Notes under the pieces: model-generated | Told to the model about the DNA's origin: nothing | What the model saw: only the letters and a program-made list of their open reading frames with translations | Databases searched by the model: none | Assembly: GCA_003342895.1 (NCBI GenBank) | Contig: PTFA01000158.1 | Span: 1,258,026-1,322,025 of the forward strand | Reading direction: 5' to 3' | From: Casuarius casuarius | Taxonomy: Eukaryota; Chordata; Aves; Casuariiformes; Casuariidae | DNA length: 64,000 bases | Position numbers and translations under genes: made by a program | Part shown: positions 13,800 through 22,913 of the stretch, in pieces | How the letters are laid out: every line of letters starts with the position of its first letter | Numbering within the stretch: the first letter of the stretch is position 1

Positions 13800-14055
13800 T
13801 ACCTCCTTCTACTAATCAGCAATTAGGTTTTAAATTCTTAGTCTGCTAATTAAAAATGACAGGGATTTGTTCCTAAGGAAAAATTCTTGTTGCTATGACA
13901 AGGCATCACTGCCAGGAGGTAAAAAAGTGATTACAAATATGCACTTGTTTCTTAGCAACCATTGAGAGCTTCCCTGTCTAATTAGTACTGTACAGTTCCT
14001 TGAAAGCTTGATTAGTTCACAGTACTTAAAGATCAATTAATCTCAGTCAAAAATT
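13800..14055. promoter_or_regulatory. Candidate conserved non-coding element (homeodomain and RFX-like motifs)
   Basis: This 250-bp AT-rich block holds several TAATTA/ATTAG homeodomain cores (for example CTAATTAG at 13978-13985, TAATTAAAAATGAC near 13847 and AATTAATC near 14035). It also has an imperfect RFX X-box-like palindrome, GTTGCTATGACAAG, at 13889-13902 and a half-site CTTAGCAACC at 13951-13960. It has no coding frame and no repeat signature. Dense motifs in repeat-free sequence are typical of developmental enhancers in gene deserts, but conservation has not been tested. Confidence 0.3.
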
Positions 14056-15380
14056 GATGTTATGAATAATTTTTCTCAAATTCTAGCTGTCCATGCATTT
14101 AATTTTAAGACTAGCAAGCAAAACTTTTTGTCTTGTTTTATAATTTATTTTTCATGGAGAGTTTTAAAAAGCTCAGACAAAAACAGAATATGTGTAAACA
14201 GCAGAGGAAGAATTTTCCATCAGTCAATAATAACTCAGTGTCTACTTTATGCTCCTTGAAATTCTGGCAGCCTAAATGGGAAACAAGTGGTGAAAGAGCC
14301 CCCCTTGCTTTATCTGCACTAAGCAACAGCAAAAGCAAGAGGGAAAACCGTGTTCTCAAAATCCTCAGAGCTTACAGAGACATTGTGGCATTTCATGGCA
14401 ATTACTAAACCACTCTTTTATATATATGGAGTGCCTCAGACAAAACCAAAGCTATGGAAACAGGTTTTAAACCAGTGGATGCTGTTTATATGAACTCCAA
14501 TTTCAACAAGAAATCCGGGGACATACTTTTATAGTCAGAGAGGGTCTTTAGGATATCATATGATCTATCCATATAGATATGACCACAAAACTGGGATCTT
14601 GTTAAAGTGCTGATAGATTTATAACAAACCACAATCTGCCTTCTCTAAGGTAACACCAGATGGTGCTGGTAGATAATTCCAAGTTCTTTTCCCTTGTTAA
14701 TACATAAAAATTTGTTTTGGGGAGGATAAGGAGATGTGATTTTGTTTGCACAGACCTTGGGTAGATGTTGACTGTACCAGAAGTGTTCTTTTTTTCTGAC
14801 ATTATCTTGGGTTTGATGAGTTGCCGTTTAGACATTAGATTAATGTTGTGTTATACCGCAGTACTGGACTGCAGCACTTTAGATAAGAAAAAAACCACTG
14901 TTCTTCTTTCTGCCAACAAAGAGATCGCTGTTCTTACCTCCTCCTGCTTCAGGACTGTTGCACAGGTGTTAATACAAGGTTACAGATAAGCTAAACACAC
15001 AAGGAGGCTAAGGCATTTTCAGTGTTTACTATGTCATCTGAAGTGTCTCCACTCCCTCTATATTATATGGAGATAATCAGGTATGTAAGGGGAGGAAACC
15101 CCTTGCTTCCCACTGCTTTCAGTCAGAGGAAATTCCTAAATTGTCTAAAAAAGCTCATGTCCCTGCAGAATATTAGTTATCTGAGTTACAAGATATGACA
15201 ATAAGGTAAGCATGCAGTAAAAAGGTGGCAACAGAACCTGGTGTAATTTTGTGGTTCTCCTCCCATTCAACTCACCCATGTTTCCTCCACCTGGCAGAGA
15301 GGCTAGAAACGTAAAACTCCTGCTCCGGCATGCACTCCAGCTTACAGTAATTGTTTTGGGGACATCTCTTGCAGGTCATT
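14056..15380. other. Unique non-coding sequence
   Basis: No gene is recognised. A segment at 14532-14576 weakly resembles the minus-strand 3' end of an old CR1 but is not callable. Confidence 0.5.
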
Positions 15381-15550
15381 TCACAGAATCACAGAACAGT
15401 TGACGTTGGAAGGGACCTCTGGAGATCATCTAGTCCAACCCCAGTGCTCAAAGCAGGGTCAACTACAGTAGGTTAGTCAGGGCCATGTCCAGTTGGGTTA
15501 TGCATATCTCCAAGGATGGAGACTCCATAGTCTATCTGGGCAACCTGTTC
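15381..15550 (-). mobile_element. CR1 LINE, 3'-terminal fragment (copy A)
   Basis: Read on the minus strand this is the last 170 bases of a CR1 element. The + strand starts TCACAGAATCACAGAAC, the reverse of the CR1 tail repeat, followed by GTTGGAAGGGACCTCTGGAG and GATCATCTAGTCCAACCCC. It is 5'-truncated at the sequence that in ORF2 encodes the 'RLPREVVESPS' region (+ strand: GACTCCATAGTCTATCTGGG). It abuts copy B directly at 15550/15551 in the same orientation, giving a head-to-tail pair. It has no coding potential. Confidence 0.9.
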
Positions 15551-15590
15551 ACAGAATCACAGAATTGTTGGGGTTGGAAGGGACCTCTCG

Positions 15591-15615
15591 CCCCCCCCCA
15601 CACACACACACACAC
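15591..15615 (+). repeat. C9(AC)8 microsatellite inside the CR1 3' UTR
   Basis: Nine C residues (15591-15599) are followed by eight AC units. They replace the normal CR1 3' UTR segment GATCATCTAGTCCAACCCC that copy A retains, so the microsatellite grew within, and partly overwrote, the element after insertion. Confidence 0.9.
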
Positions 15616-15629
15616 TCAAACAGGGTCAC

Positions 15630-17670
15630 CTAGAGCATGTTGCACAGGATTGTGTCGAGACGGCTTTTGAATATCTCCAGAGAAGGAGACTCCACAGCCT
15701 CTCTGGGGAACCTGTTGCAGTGCTCTGTCACCCTCACAGTAAAGAAGTTTTTCCTCATATTCAGATGGAATTTCCTGTGTTTCAGATGGAATTTCCTGTG
15801 TTTCAGTTTGTGCCTGTTGCCTCTTCTCTTGTCGCTGGGCACCACTGAAAAGAGTCTGGCCCGATCCTCTCTGCACCCTCCATTCAAGTACTTACACACA
15901 TTGATAAAATCCCCCTTTAGTCTTCTCTTCTCCAGGCTGAACAGGTCTCATCCTTATATGAGAGATGCTCCAGTACCTTGATCATCTTAGTAGCCCTCTG
16001 CTGGACTTGCTTCAGCAGCTCCAACTCTCTCTTGTATTGGGGAGCCCAAAACTGGACACAGCGCTCCAGATGTGGCCTCTCCAGAGCTGAGTAGAGGGGG
16101 ACGATCACCTCCCTCGACCTGCTGGCAACACTCTTCCTAATGCACCCCAGGATACCATTGGCCTTCTTCTCCACAAGGGCACATTGCTGGCTTATGGTTA
16201 ACTACTTGTCCACCAGGACTCCCAGGTCCTTCTCTGCAGAGCTGCTTTCCAGCAGGTCAGCTCACAACCTGTACTGGTGAATGGGGTTATTCCTCCCCAG
16301 GTGCAGGACCCTGCACTTCCCTTTGTTGAACTTCATGAGGTTCCTCTCTGCCCATCTCTCCAGCCTGTCCAGGTCTCTCTGAATGGCAGCACAGCCCTCT
16401 GGTGTAGCAGCCACTTCCCAGTTTCGTCTCATCTGCAAATCTGCTGAAGGTGCAGCCTGTCCCATAGTTCAGGTCATTAATGAAGATGCTAAACAGTAGT
16501 GTCTCCAGTAACAACCCCTGGGGTACACCCTTAATGACTAGCCTCCAGATAGACTTCGTGTCACAACCCTCTGAGCCTGGCAGTTCAGCCAGCTTTCAGT
16601 CCCCCTCACTGTCCGCTTATCTAGTTCTGTATTTCATAGTTTTTGAATGAGGATGTTATGAGAAACAATGTTGAAACCTTTTCTAAAGTCAGTATGAAGA
16701 ACATCCAGTGCTCTCCCTTCATCCACTGAGCAAGTCTTTTGTTGTGGAAGGCTTGCCAGACTCAGCACCAGATGGCTTTCCTAATCCCGTTCTTGTAACA
16801 CTTGGACAGTGTCTCTCTAGTATTCTGTGGTCACCTGTCCCTACTTCTATCACTTGCATGCTTTCTTTCTATCTTTGACTTTTGTCTGGAGCTCCTTGTT
16901 TATCCATGCAGGCCTCCTGCCAACTTTTCTTGAGTTTCTGCCCTTGGAGGTGGACCATTCTTGAGGTTGGAGGAGGTGATCCTTGAAAATCAACTGGCTG
17001 TCCTAGACGCCTCTTCTGTCCAGGACATTCTCCCATGAGTTTCTTCCAAAAAGATCCTTGAATAGGCCAGCGTCTACTCTCCTGAAGTCCAGGGTTGTGA
17101 TCCTGCTGTCTGCCTTGTTTCCTTCTCTCAGGATCCTGAACCCCACCATTTCTTGATCACTGCAGTCAAGGCTGCCCCAGCCTTCACATCTTGAATCAGT
17201 CCTTCCTTGTTTGTCAGTGTGAGGGCCAGAAGAACACCTTCCTTCATTGGCTTCTCAGTCACCTGTGTCAGGAAGTTATCATCAACGCACTCCAGAAACC
17301 TTTTGGGTTACTTCTGGCCTACCGTGTTGTCCCTCCAGCAGATACTGGGGTAGCTAAAGTCTCCCATAAGGACCAAGGCCTGAGAATATAAGGCTATTTC
17401 TAGCTGTCTGTAGAAGGCCTCATCTGCTTCCTCCTGATCAAGTGGTCTGTAGCAGACACTCACCAAAACAACGCCCATGTTGGTCTGCTGACACATGAGC
17501 TCTCGGCTGGCCCCTCACCTGTCCCCAGGCACAGCTCTATGCATTCCCACTGCTCTCTCATATGAAGGGAGGGCAAAATGCCTTCTTCAAGATGCCAAAA
17601 AAAGCCAGGAAAATAATCAAACTCTGAGGTAATGGCTGAAATCTCTGCTGTGGCCACATAGAGTGGACCA
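15630..17670 (-). pseudogene. CR1 ORF2 (endonuclease/reverse transcriptase) relic
   Basis: The intact protein is an apurinic-like endonuclease fused to a reverse transcriptase that copies CR1 RNA at a nicked target. Visible blocks from N to C: endonuclease pieces at about 17660-17500 (..REQWECIELCLG..) and 17490-17310 (VSVCYRPLDQEEADEAFYRQ and LVLMGDFSYPSICWRDNT), split by a frameshift near 17500; a linker at 17100-16750 with a peptide like 'RPAWINKE'; the RT palm at 16730-16400 with GVPQG, FINDL and FADE; then [30 protein letters not shown], and a C-terminal [15 protein letters not shown] region to about 15630. The catalytic FADD motif reads FADE (Glu codon at 16428-16430). Several frameshifts and stops make it non-functional. 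Confidence 0.9.
15761..15802 (-). repeat. Perfect 21-bp tandem duplication within CR1 ORF2
   Basis: The 21-bp unit starting TCAGATGGAATTTCC occurs at 15761-15781 and again, identical, at 15782-15802. It is a multiple of three, so the relic protein repeats seven residues (KHRKFHL twice) without changing frame. The duplication happened in this copy or its immediate source, since the CR1 family has one unit. Confidence 0.9.
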
Positions 17671-19979
17671 GAACACACAAAGACCCGGGTGTGCTATGCA
17701 CTGACCTTGCTGAATATAGGTAAATATGCACGTTGCCAACAGGTTAGTTTGCTCTCCAGCAGCACAGAGCTGCTCTGTGCCCTTAAAAACAAGAGCAAAC
17801 AAAGGCCATGTACTTGTAAGTAGGAGACTGAGCAGTGGTGAAATAGATACATAGGTAAAAAAATGCCCATTTCCAATAAAATAAGAGGACTTATATTTAG
17901 TTGTAGAAGAAAGAGTTGTTTATGCCTGAAGTTATGCACAGGAGATTCAGTGTTGCAGTGTAGAAAGAACAATTTAATATTTCGCACAGCATCTACAGTG
18001 GCAAAACTTAGTAAACCAATGTATTTGTTGACCTAAGTAACTAACACTCTTCATGCTGTGTCTGCGATGAACCAAAGCCTGCTTGGTGTGGATGGAGAGG
18101 TACTGCTAGGAGAATACATAAGCACTGTCTGTGTGAAATCCTTTTGCAGTTTCAATTAGAAATAGCTCTTCCAGAGATAAATGGTTTTTTGTATAGAACC
18201 CTGTTTATCAGACCTTACTTGAGGAATTTGGAGGGGTTTCACTCGCATAGAGGTGGAAATATTGGGTCCACAGTCAGTGAAGTCAGCTGGGGTGAAAAAT
18301 GTGGTAAATGACTTACTCTTATTGTCTGTTATGGGAAAATGATAATGGGAATGTCAGTGGCTGTCTGGCTGAGAATGTACCATGATATATAGGCTGTTCC
18401 ACTCAGAGCAGTGCAGATAATCTGATTTTCACCCCTGGAAATGAGCAGTGTGGGGGATCTTACAGACATATTAAAATTATAGGTAACTTTCTATGTGACT
18501 GTTTATCTAAATCTTCCTAAAGTGTCATGTAGAACTGAAACTCTAAATTATGCCAATAAGGTACTAACTGATGTATTTCTGCAATAGAGGTGGATATCTT
18601 CTTTCTTATGCAGCCTGAATAATAGTAGTTCAGGCTCAAGAAGAAACAGGCTGTTTAAACTCAATTTCCACAGTCTCCTTCCAGTAAAAATATTTGTATT
18701 TCTGTCAATCAGTCCTTAAAATCTCTGCACTCATCAGCTTGTTTGATTACAGTCATGACAGGTCTATATATACCTTCTTCTTAATATTGCTAAATACCCC
18801 TTCATAAGATCTAGCATGAAAATAAGCATGGAGTGCTAATACTTCTTGATCCTATGGAAATATAAATGTAGAAAAAAATCTCATTCTAAGTATTTGACAG
18901 TCTGAAGCTGTAATTCTGTGAACACACAGGAATAGAAAAGAACCCAGAGTATCTGAATACAGTCCCTGCTATCAAGGGCAACAATCTTCTATAATCTCTT
19001 AATAATCATGGGATTAACAGAACATATATAAGGCATTCTACTGATTCAGTTGCAGTCTGTTCTCCTTTTGCTTTTCACACATTTTCCATTAAGAAAAATA
19101 ATTTGGAATTTAACAGAACTATTTTCAGCTGAAGTAGCAACTGTACCACTATAGGCAGCAAAGCAGCAGGGAGAATAAGCAACAACAGAAGAAGAATATC
19201 AACTCCTGTGAAGTCTATGGAGGAGCAGGATTCAAAAACCAAGCAAAAATAATCCAAAAGAAACTGCGTATTAAAAAACAGCAGAGAAAAGGAACAGAAA
19301 TATCCATCTCTGTCACATGAATTACTTTTCCATTGTAAGAGGATATGGTACTATCAGAATCCATGCATCCAGCCAGAATTTTAGTGAAAAAAACCCCACC
19401 CATAACCCTCTTTTCTCTGCAGTATTATATGTGAATGCTAAAAAATTATGTTCTTTTCTGCATAGCTCCTCTTTCTCCCACTGTTATATTTTAGTCCAGA
19501 GAGCATAACTGCGCTAGTGATTTAGTTAGGCAAAGTTCCTGTTATAAATTATTTGCAATTGCAAGCCTTGATCCTATATTGATTAAATAGAATCTTAATT
19601 TCATCTGTAAATTGGAAAAGTCTATGCAATGTGATATATAAACCCTATTAAATGGCAGCAGTTAACTAACACCTCAGGATACCAGACAGGAAGGCCTGTT
19701 CTGCCATAACCACAAGAAATATCAAAAGCAGGCAAAAAGCAAATAGACTGTTAGGAATCAGTAATGAAAGAATAGAAAGTAAAACAGCGAATGTTATTAT
19801 GCTTCCATTTGGCCATGGTGAACTGAATTCTTAGCATTCCCACTTCCTCCATTTTATAAGGCTACAGCAGAACTGAAAAATGTTTAGAGATAGCTCACAG
19901 GATTTTTAAAGATAACCAGGACCAGTTTCCATATTTCAAACAAATAACTGGGCAAGGACTCTTTGAGCACCCTGGAAAT
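17671..19979. other. Unique non-coding sequence
   Basis: There is no recognisable gene. A short stretch near 18195-18240 loosely recalls the CR1 'RPHLEYCVQF' region but is too short to call. Open frames are below 100 codons without domains. Confidence 0.5.
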
Positions 19980-20078
19980 GGGTGGGAGATGGCTGACGTC
20001 TGTTAAATCATGAATAACATTGAGAGGATGGAGAGAACTGAGCCTCCGTCATCTCTTCCAGTACAAGTGTGTCAAGTG
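19980..20078 (+). mobile_element. Old CR1 LINE fragment, ORF2 C-terminal region
   Basis: The segment GTCTGTTAAATCATGAATAA at 19999, followed by GAGAGGATGGAGAG, matches the CR1 coding segment 'GTCTATAAAATCATGAATGG..GAGAAGGTG'. CCGTCATCTCTTCCAGTACAAG further on matches 'CTCTTCCAATACAAGAACTAGG'. Orientation is plus. It is heavily mutated. It may belong with the CR1 3' piece at 21010-21350. Confidence 0.5.
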
Positions 20079-21009
20079 TGTTACAACTGCAGATACATAG
20101 ATCTATATATCAATTAGGGAATCAGAGAAAGCTGTGACAGGACTGACGGATCAGGCCAGTTTCACACTTCATGACACCTACACAAGGGTTAGCTCTTAAT
20201 CACTATCATTATCACCAGATGTACAAAACAAATTGTCCTTAAAAAGCTTATCCTAAACTAGCTGGAAGGATACATACAGAACTGATGCTGTTTTAGTTAG
20301 CACTGATAGCTATGGTTCTTGATGGTCCTAAGTTGCCAAGGTCAAGGTGGCCAATCCGCAAAGCTCTTTGACCTGGGAAGAAGGAACAGAAATACGTTGT
20401 CTTCTTTCTTCCCCAGTTTTCTTCCTTCTCATCCATCATTGAAGTTTTATGCTCCTCTGCCTCATTCCTGAAAGAAAATGAGGTGGTCTCGTGTCTTCTT
20501 GACATTTTATTTTTTGGAATCAGGACTCGTTCTGGTTTCATTTATTCTGCAGTCTCATTCTGTTTCCACCAGACACCCTTTCTACATGCTCTATACCATC
20601 AGCTCTTATCTTGCAGATTTTACTGCTTGCACCTGTTTTTCTGCACCCCATTTGTGCAGCTATATCACAAGTCACCATTTGTTCTTTGCAGTTATGGCTA
20701 TTATTTTATATACTTAAACTTACCTGGGTTACAAAATACTATTTGTCGTGGCTACAATGTTACAAAATGCTTTTACACTGTTTCTGGGTTATGCTATTTT
20801 ACTGTGCTTACATCTGGGTTTAAGACAAGCAAATATTGATCATAGCTTGTTTAGTGTGCAACTAAACTACTTTATGGGTGCAACAGGCCTCCATTTGGCT
20901 ACAGGTGAAACTCGCAGATGGCACATTCATAACCAATAAGAGCAGCTATTTCTTGATATAACTTGTGAAAATCCTTGGCATGTGATTTTTCTGGGGCTAG
21001 AACTTTGTG
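20079..21009. other. Unique sequence between two CR1 pieces
   Basis: About 930 bp lies between two plus-strand CR1 fragments that would be roughly 150 bp apart in an intact element. A CTGGGTT motif recurs near 20727, 20786 and 20813 in a T-rich stretch. No terminal repeats or coding domains are visible. It may be an insertion into CR1 or simply host sequence between independent fragments. Confidence 0.4.
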
Positions 21010-21350
21010 TGATTCAAAAGGAGACTGGGCAAGTTCATGGATCAGAAATTTATCAAACCCTATTGAACACAAAGACATGAGAGTTGGAACTTATTTCCAA
21101 AAATAGCTATCCTAAAGTATGTGACACATCAGCATAAAGTTGGCAGGGGTGACACAGGACCTGTAGGAGACCTGTGCCCTCCTGGAGCAACAGCTGGATG
21201 TCATGCAGGGTACATGCAAGCATCAGAAATAGCACCAGGCACTTGGTTTAGAAGTTTAGAGGTCTCAAAAAATCTCTCAGAGATTGTGGGAGGCTGTGTG
21301 GCTGTCATAGTGTCAGACAGAAGGACCTTTGGTCTAACTCAGACCAGCTG
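21010..21350 (+). mobile_element. Old CR1 LINE fragment, 3' end
   Basis: At 21012-21042 the sequence TTCAAAAGGAGACTGGGCAA, then GTTCATGGA, corresponds to the CR1 segment encoding 'FKKELDKFME'. At 21312-21348 AGACAGAAGGACCTTTGGTC, then TAACTCAGACCAG, matches the CR1 3' UTR motif 'GGATGGACCTTTGGTCTGACCCAG'. The middle is diverged, with possible insertions. It is in sense orientation and inactive. Confidence 0.65.
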
Positions 21351-22833
21351 TTTTTAGGTAATATCATACCTGGAAGGGTGAATGAAGAAGGAATATCTCT
21401 GGGGCATAGTCTGAGGTTATTCTGAAGTGACGTTAACATTATAGCTATGTGTAATCAAAAGTCGGACAAACTCAATAGCGGGGAAATGTGGTGAAGCTGC
21501 TGGCTGAGGGAAGGGTATGTATCATAAGGAGCTGAAATATATACGAGTGGCCAGGCTACAGACCTAGAGGATGCATTGTAAATCACGAATGGGAAACCTG
21601 AGACACAACCAGCCACAGTTCAGTCTGTGATCTTGAACAGCTGGATGTCTGAGCCCTGCTGGGCCTGATGGATTGCACATCACTTTCTCCCTGCATGCTC
21701 CTTGCCACTGTATCTCAAAAAAAGGACCCAAGCAAAGTAGCTGGTGCTAAGTCTGCGGCTAGAGAGATCTGGGTTTTTGACCAGTGGGGGAACAGCTAGG
21801 TAATGGTCCAGGATAAGGAGAAGACAGTTGTTTGGTCTTTGGCATGTAGAAGAGGTACAAATGAAGACGAGTCATCCTCATCTGAGTGAAGCCACCGGCA
21901 AGAGAGGTAGGGCTGATAGCAAACTGTGATTGAGGTGATTTGCCTGAGGTCTTTTAACCGGATTATAAATGACTGCAGTTTCTCTGCAGAAGGAAAGGAA
22001 TTCAATGCCTTTTTGCTGTTTTGTGTATTTTCTCTTTGTGTTTTTTTTATCCTCTGAAGCAATCAGCTTCCCCAGGAGTCTGTGAGAGGGAAGAGTGTGG
22101 TCTTGGCTGATCCTGTCAATGCTCTGAATAAAAGACCAAATTGCTAGTGAGTACGGAGAGCTGATGGAAAAAGCTGAACCCATCAGTCCTGTGACAGCAG
22201 AATACAAAATAACGTGCAGACTAGATTTCTAATGACAGTGAAAGATTTTATTTTCAACAAAATTGTGGTAAATCTGCATAAATGGAAGCTGGCCTTCTTG
22301 TTGACGCCAGTGTAAACATAAAACAACACAACTGTGGGTAGTGGACTCTCCACAGTTTACGAAATAAAAGAAAGGCAGAAAGAATCAGGCCCAGGTGTAT
22401 TGCAACAGCCTCCTCTACCACCAGCGCAAAAGTATTCTTCATTCAGTCCTTCCATAGGGTGTTACAAAGTCTAAGTAAACTCCTGATTACTACCTTCCTT
22501 TCTTTCTCTAGCTGTCAAAGTTAAAAACCCTTCATTTCATTGCTGGTATTTTTATTGTACAAGTCTATTTGGCACTGTTCCAGCGTGCAAAATGGAAATA
22601 ATATCAAGCCTGAAAGTATCTGAATCTGTCAAGAATAAACTTCTCTTAAATAGAGTACTTAGTAGCATATATTCTGGTAATGGACTTGCCATGATACTGA
22701 CATTGTCAATTGAAAGACAGATGTGAGTACAAGAAGAATATAGACTGAGGGGATTTTGTAATGTAATGAGAAATAATGTAACTTATGATCTGAAAGGAAT
22801 AAAATGTTATGGGCCTTGGGCTCGATACAGTTG
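21351..22833. other. Unique non-coding sequence
   Basis: No gene or firm repeat is seen. An 'AGAATCAGGCCCAGG' motif near 22383 resembles an arm of the palindromic repeat described at 22834, but it stands alone. Confidence 0.5.
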
Positions 22834-22913
22834 GCTGGATTCTGTTCTTAATTACTTCAATTTAAATGCAATCTATTCACCTTAGAATCATGCCAGTAAA
22901 TAGAATCAGGATC
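22834..22913. repeat. Inverted-repeat element, decayed
   Basis: The left arm CTGGATTCTGTTCTTAATTA and the right arm (AGTAAATAGAATCAGGATC, whose reverse complement is GATCCTGATTCTATTTACT) pair over about 14 of 19 positions around a loop of some 40 bases. I recall similar 'GAATCAGGCCC' palindromes as frequent in sauropsid genomes, which suggests an old MITE-like or SINE-derived repeat. The family name is not certain. Confidence 0.4.

Larger units (their letters stand above)
15551..17670 (-). mobile_element. CR1 LINE (copy B), 5'-truncated and internally deleted
   Basis: The 3' end (15551, ACAGAATCACAGAATTG) carries the CR1 tail repeat. Upstream on the minus strand come the ORF2 C-terminus, the RT palm, a linker and the endonuclease domain, fading out near 17670. 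A full CR1 is about 4.5 kb; from the endonuclease start to the 3' end one expects over 3 kb, but only 2.1 kb is present, so an internal segment is missing. The break lies near 16730, where linker sequence jumps to the RT block resembling 'VDEGRALDV'. The CR1 5' UTR and ORF1 are absent, the usual result of incomplete target-primed reverse transcription. Confidence 0.92.

Noticed and set aside
14532..14576. Possible CR1 3' end on the minus strand
   Set aside because: Similarity to 'GGAAGGGACCTTTAGAGATCATCTAGTC' is weak and no tail is seen.
20079..21009. CTGGGTT recurring motif as a tandem repeat
   Set aside because: Spacing is irregular and flanking bases do not align, so it is not called as a repeat array.
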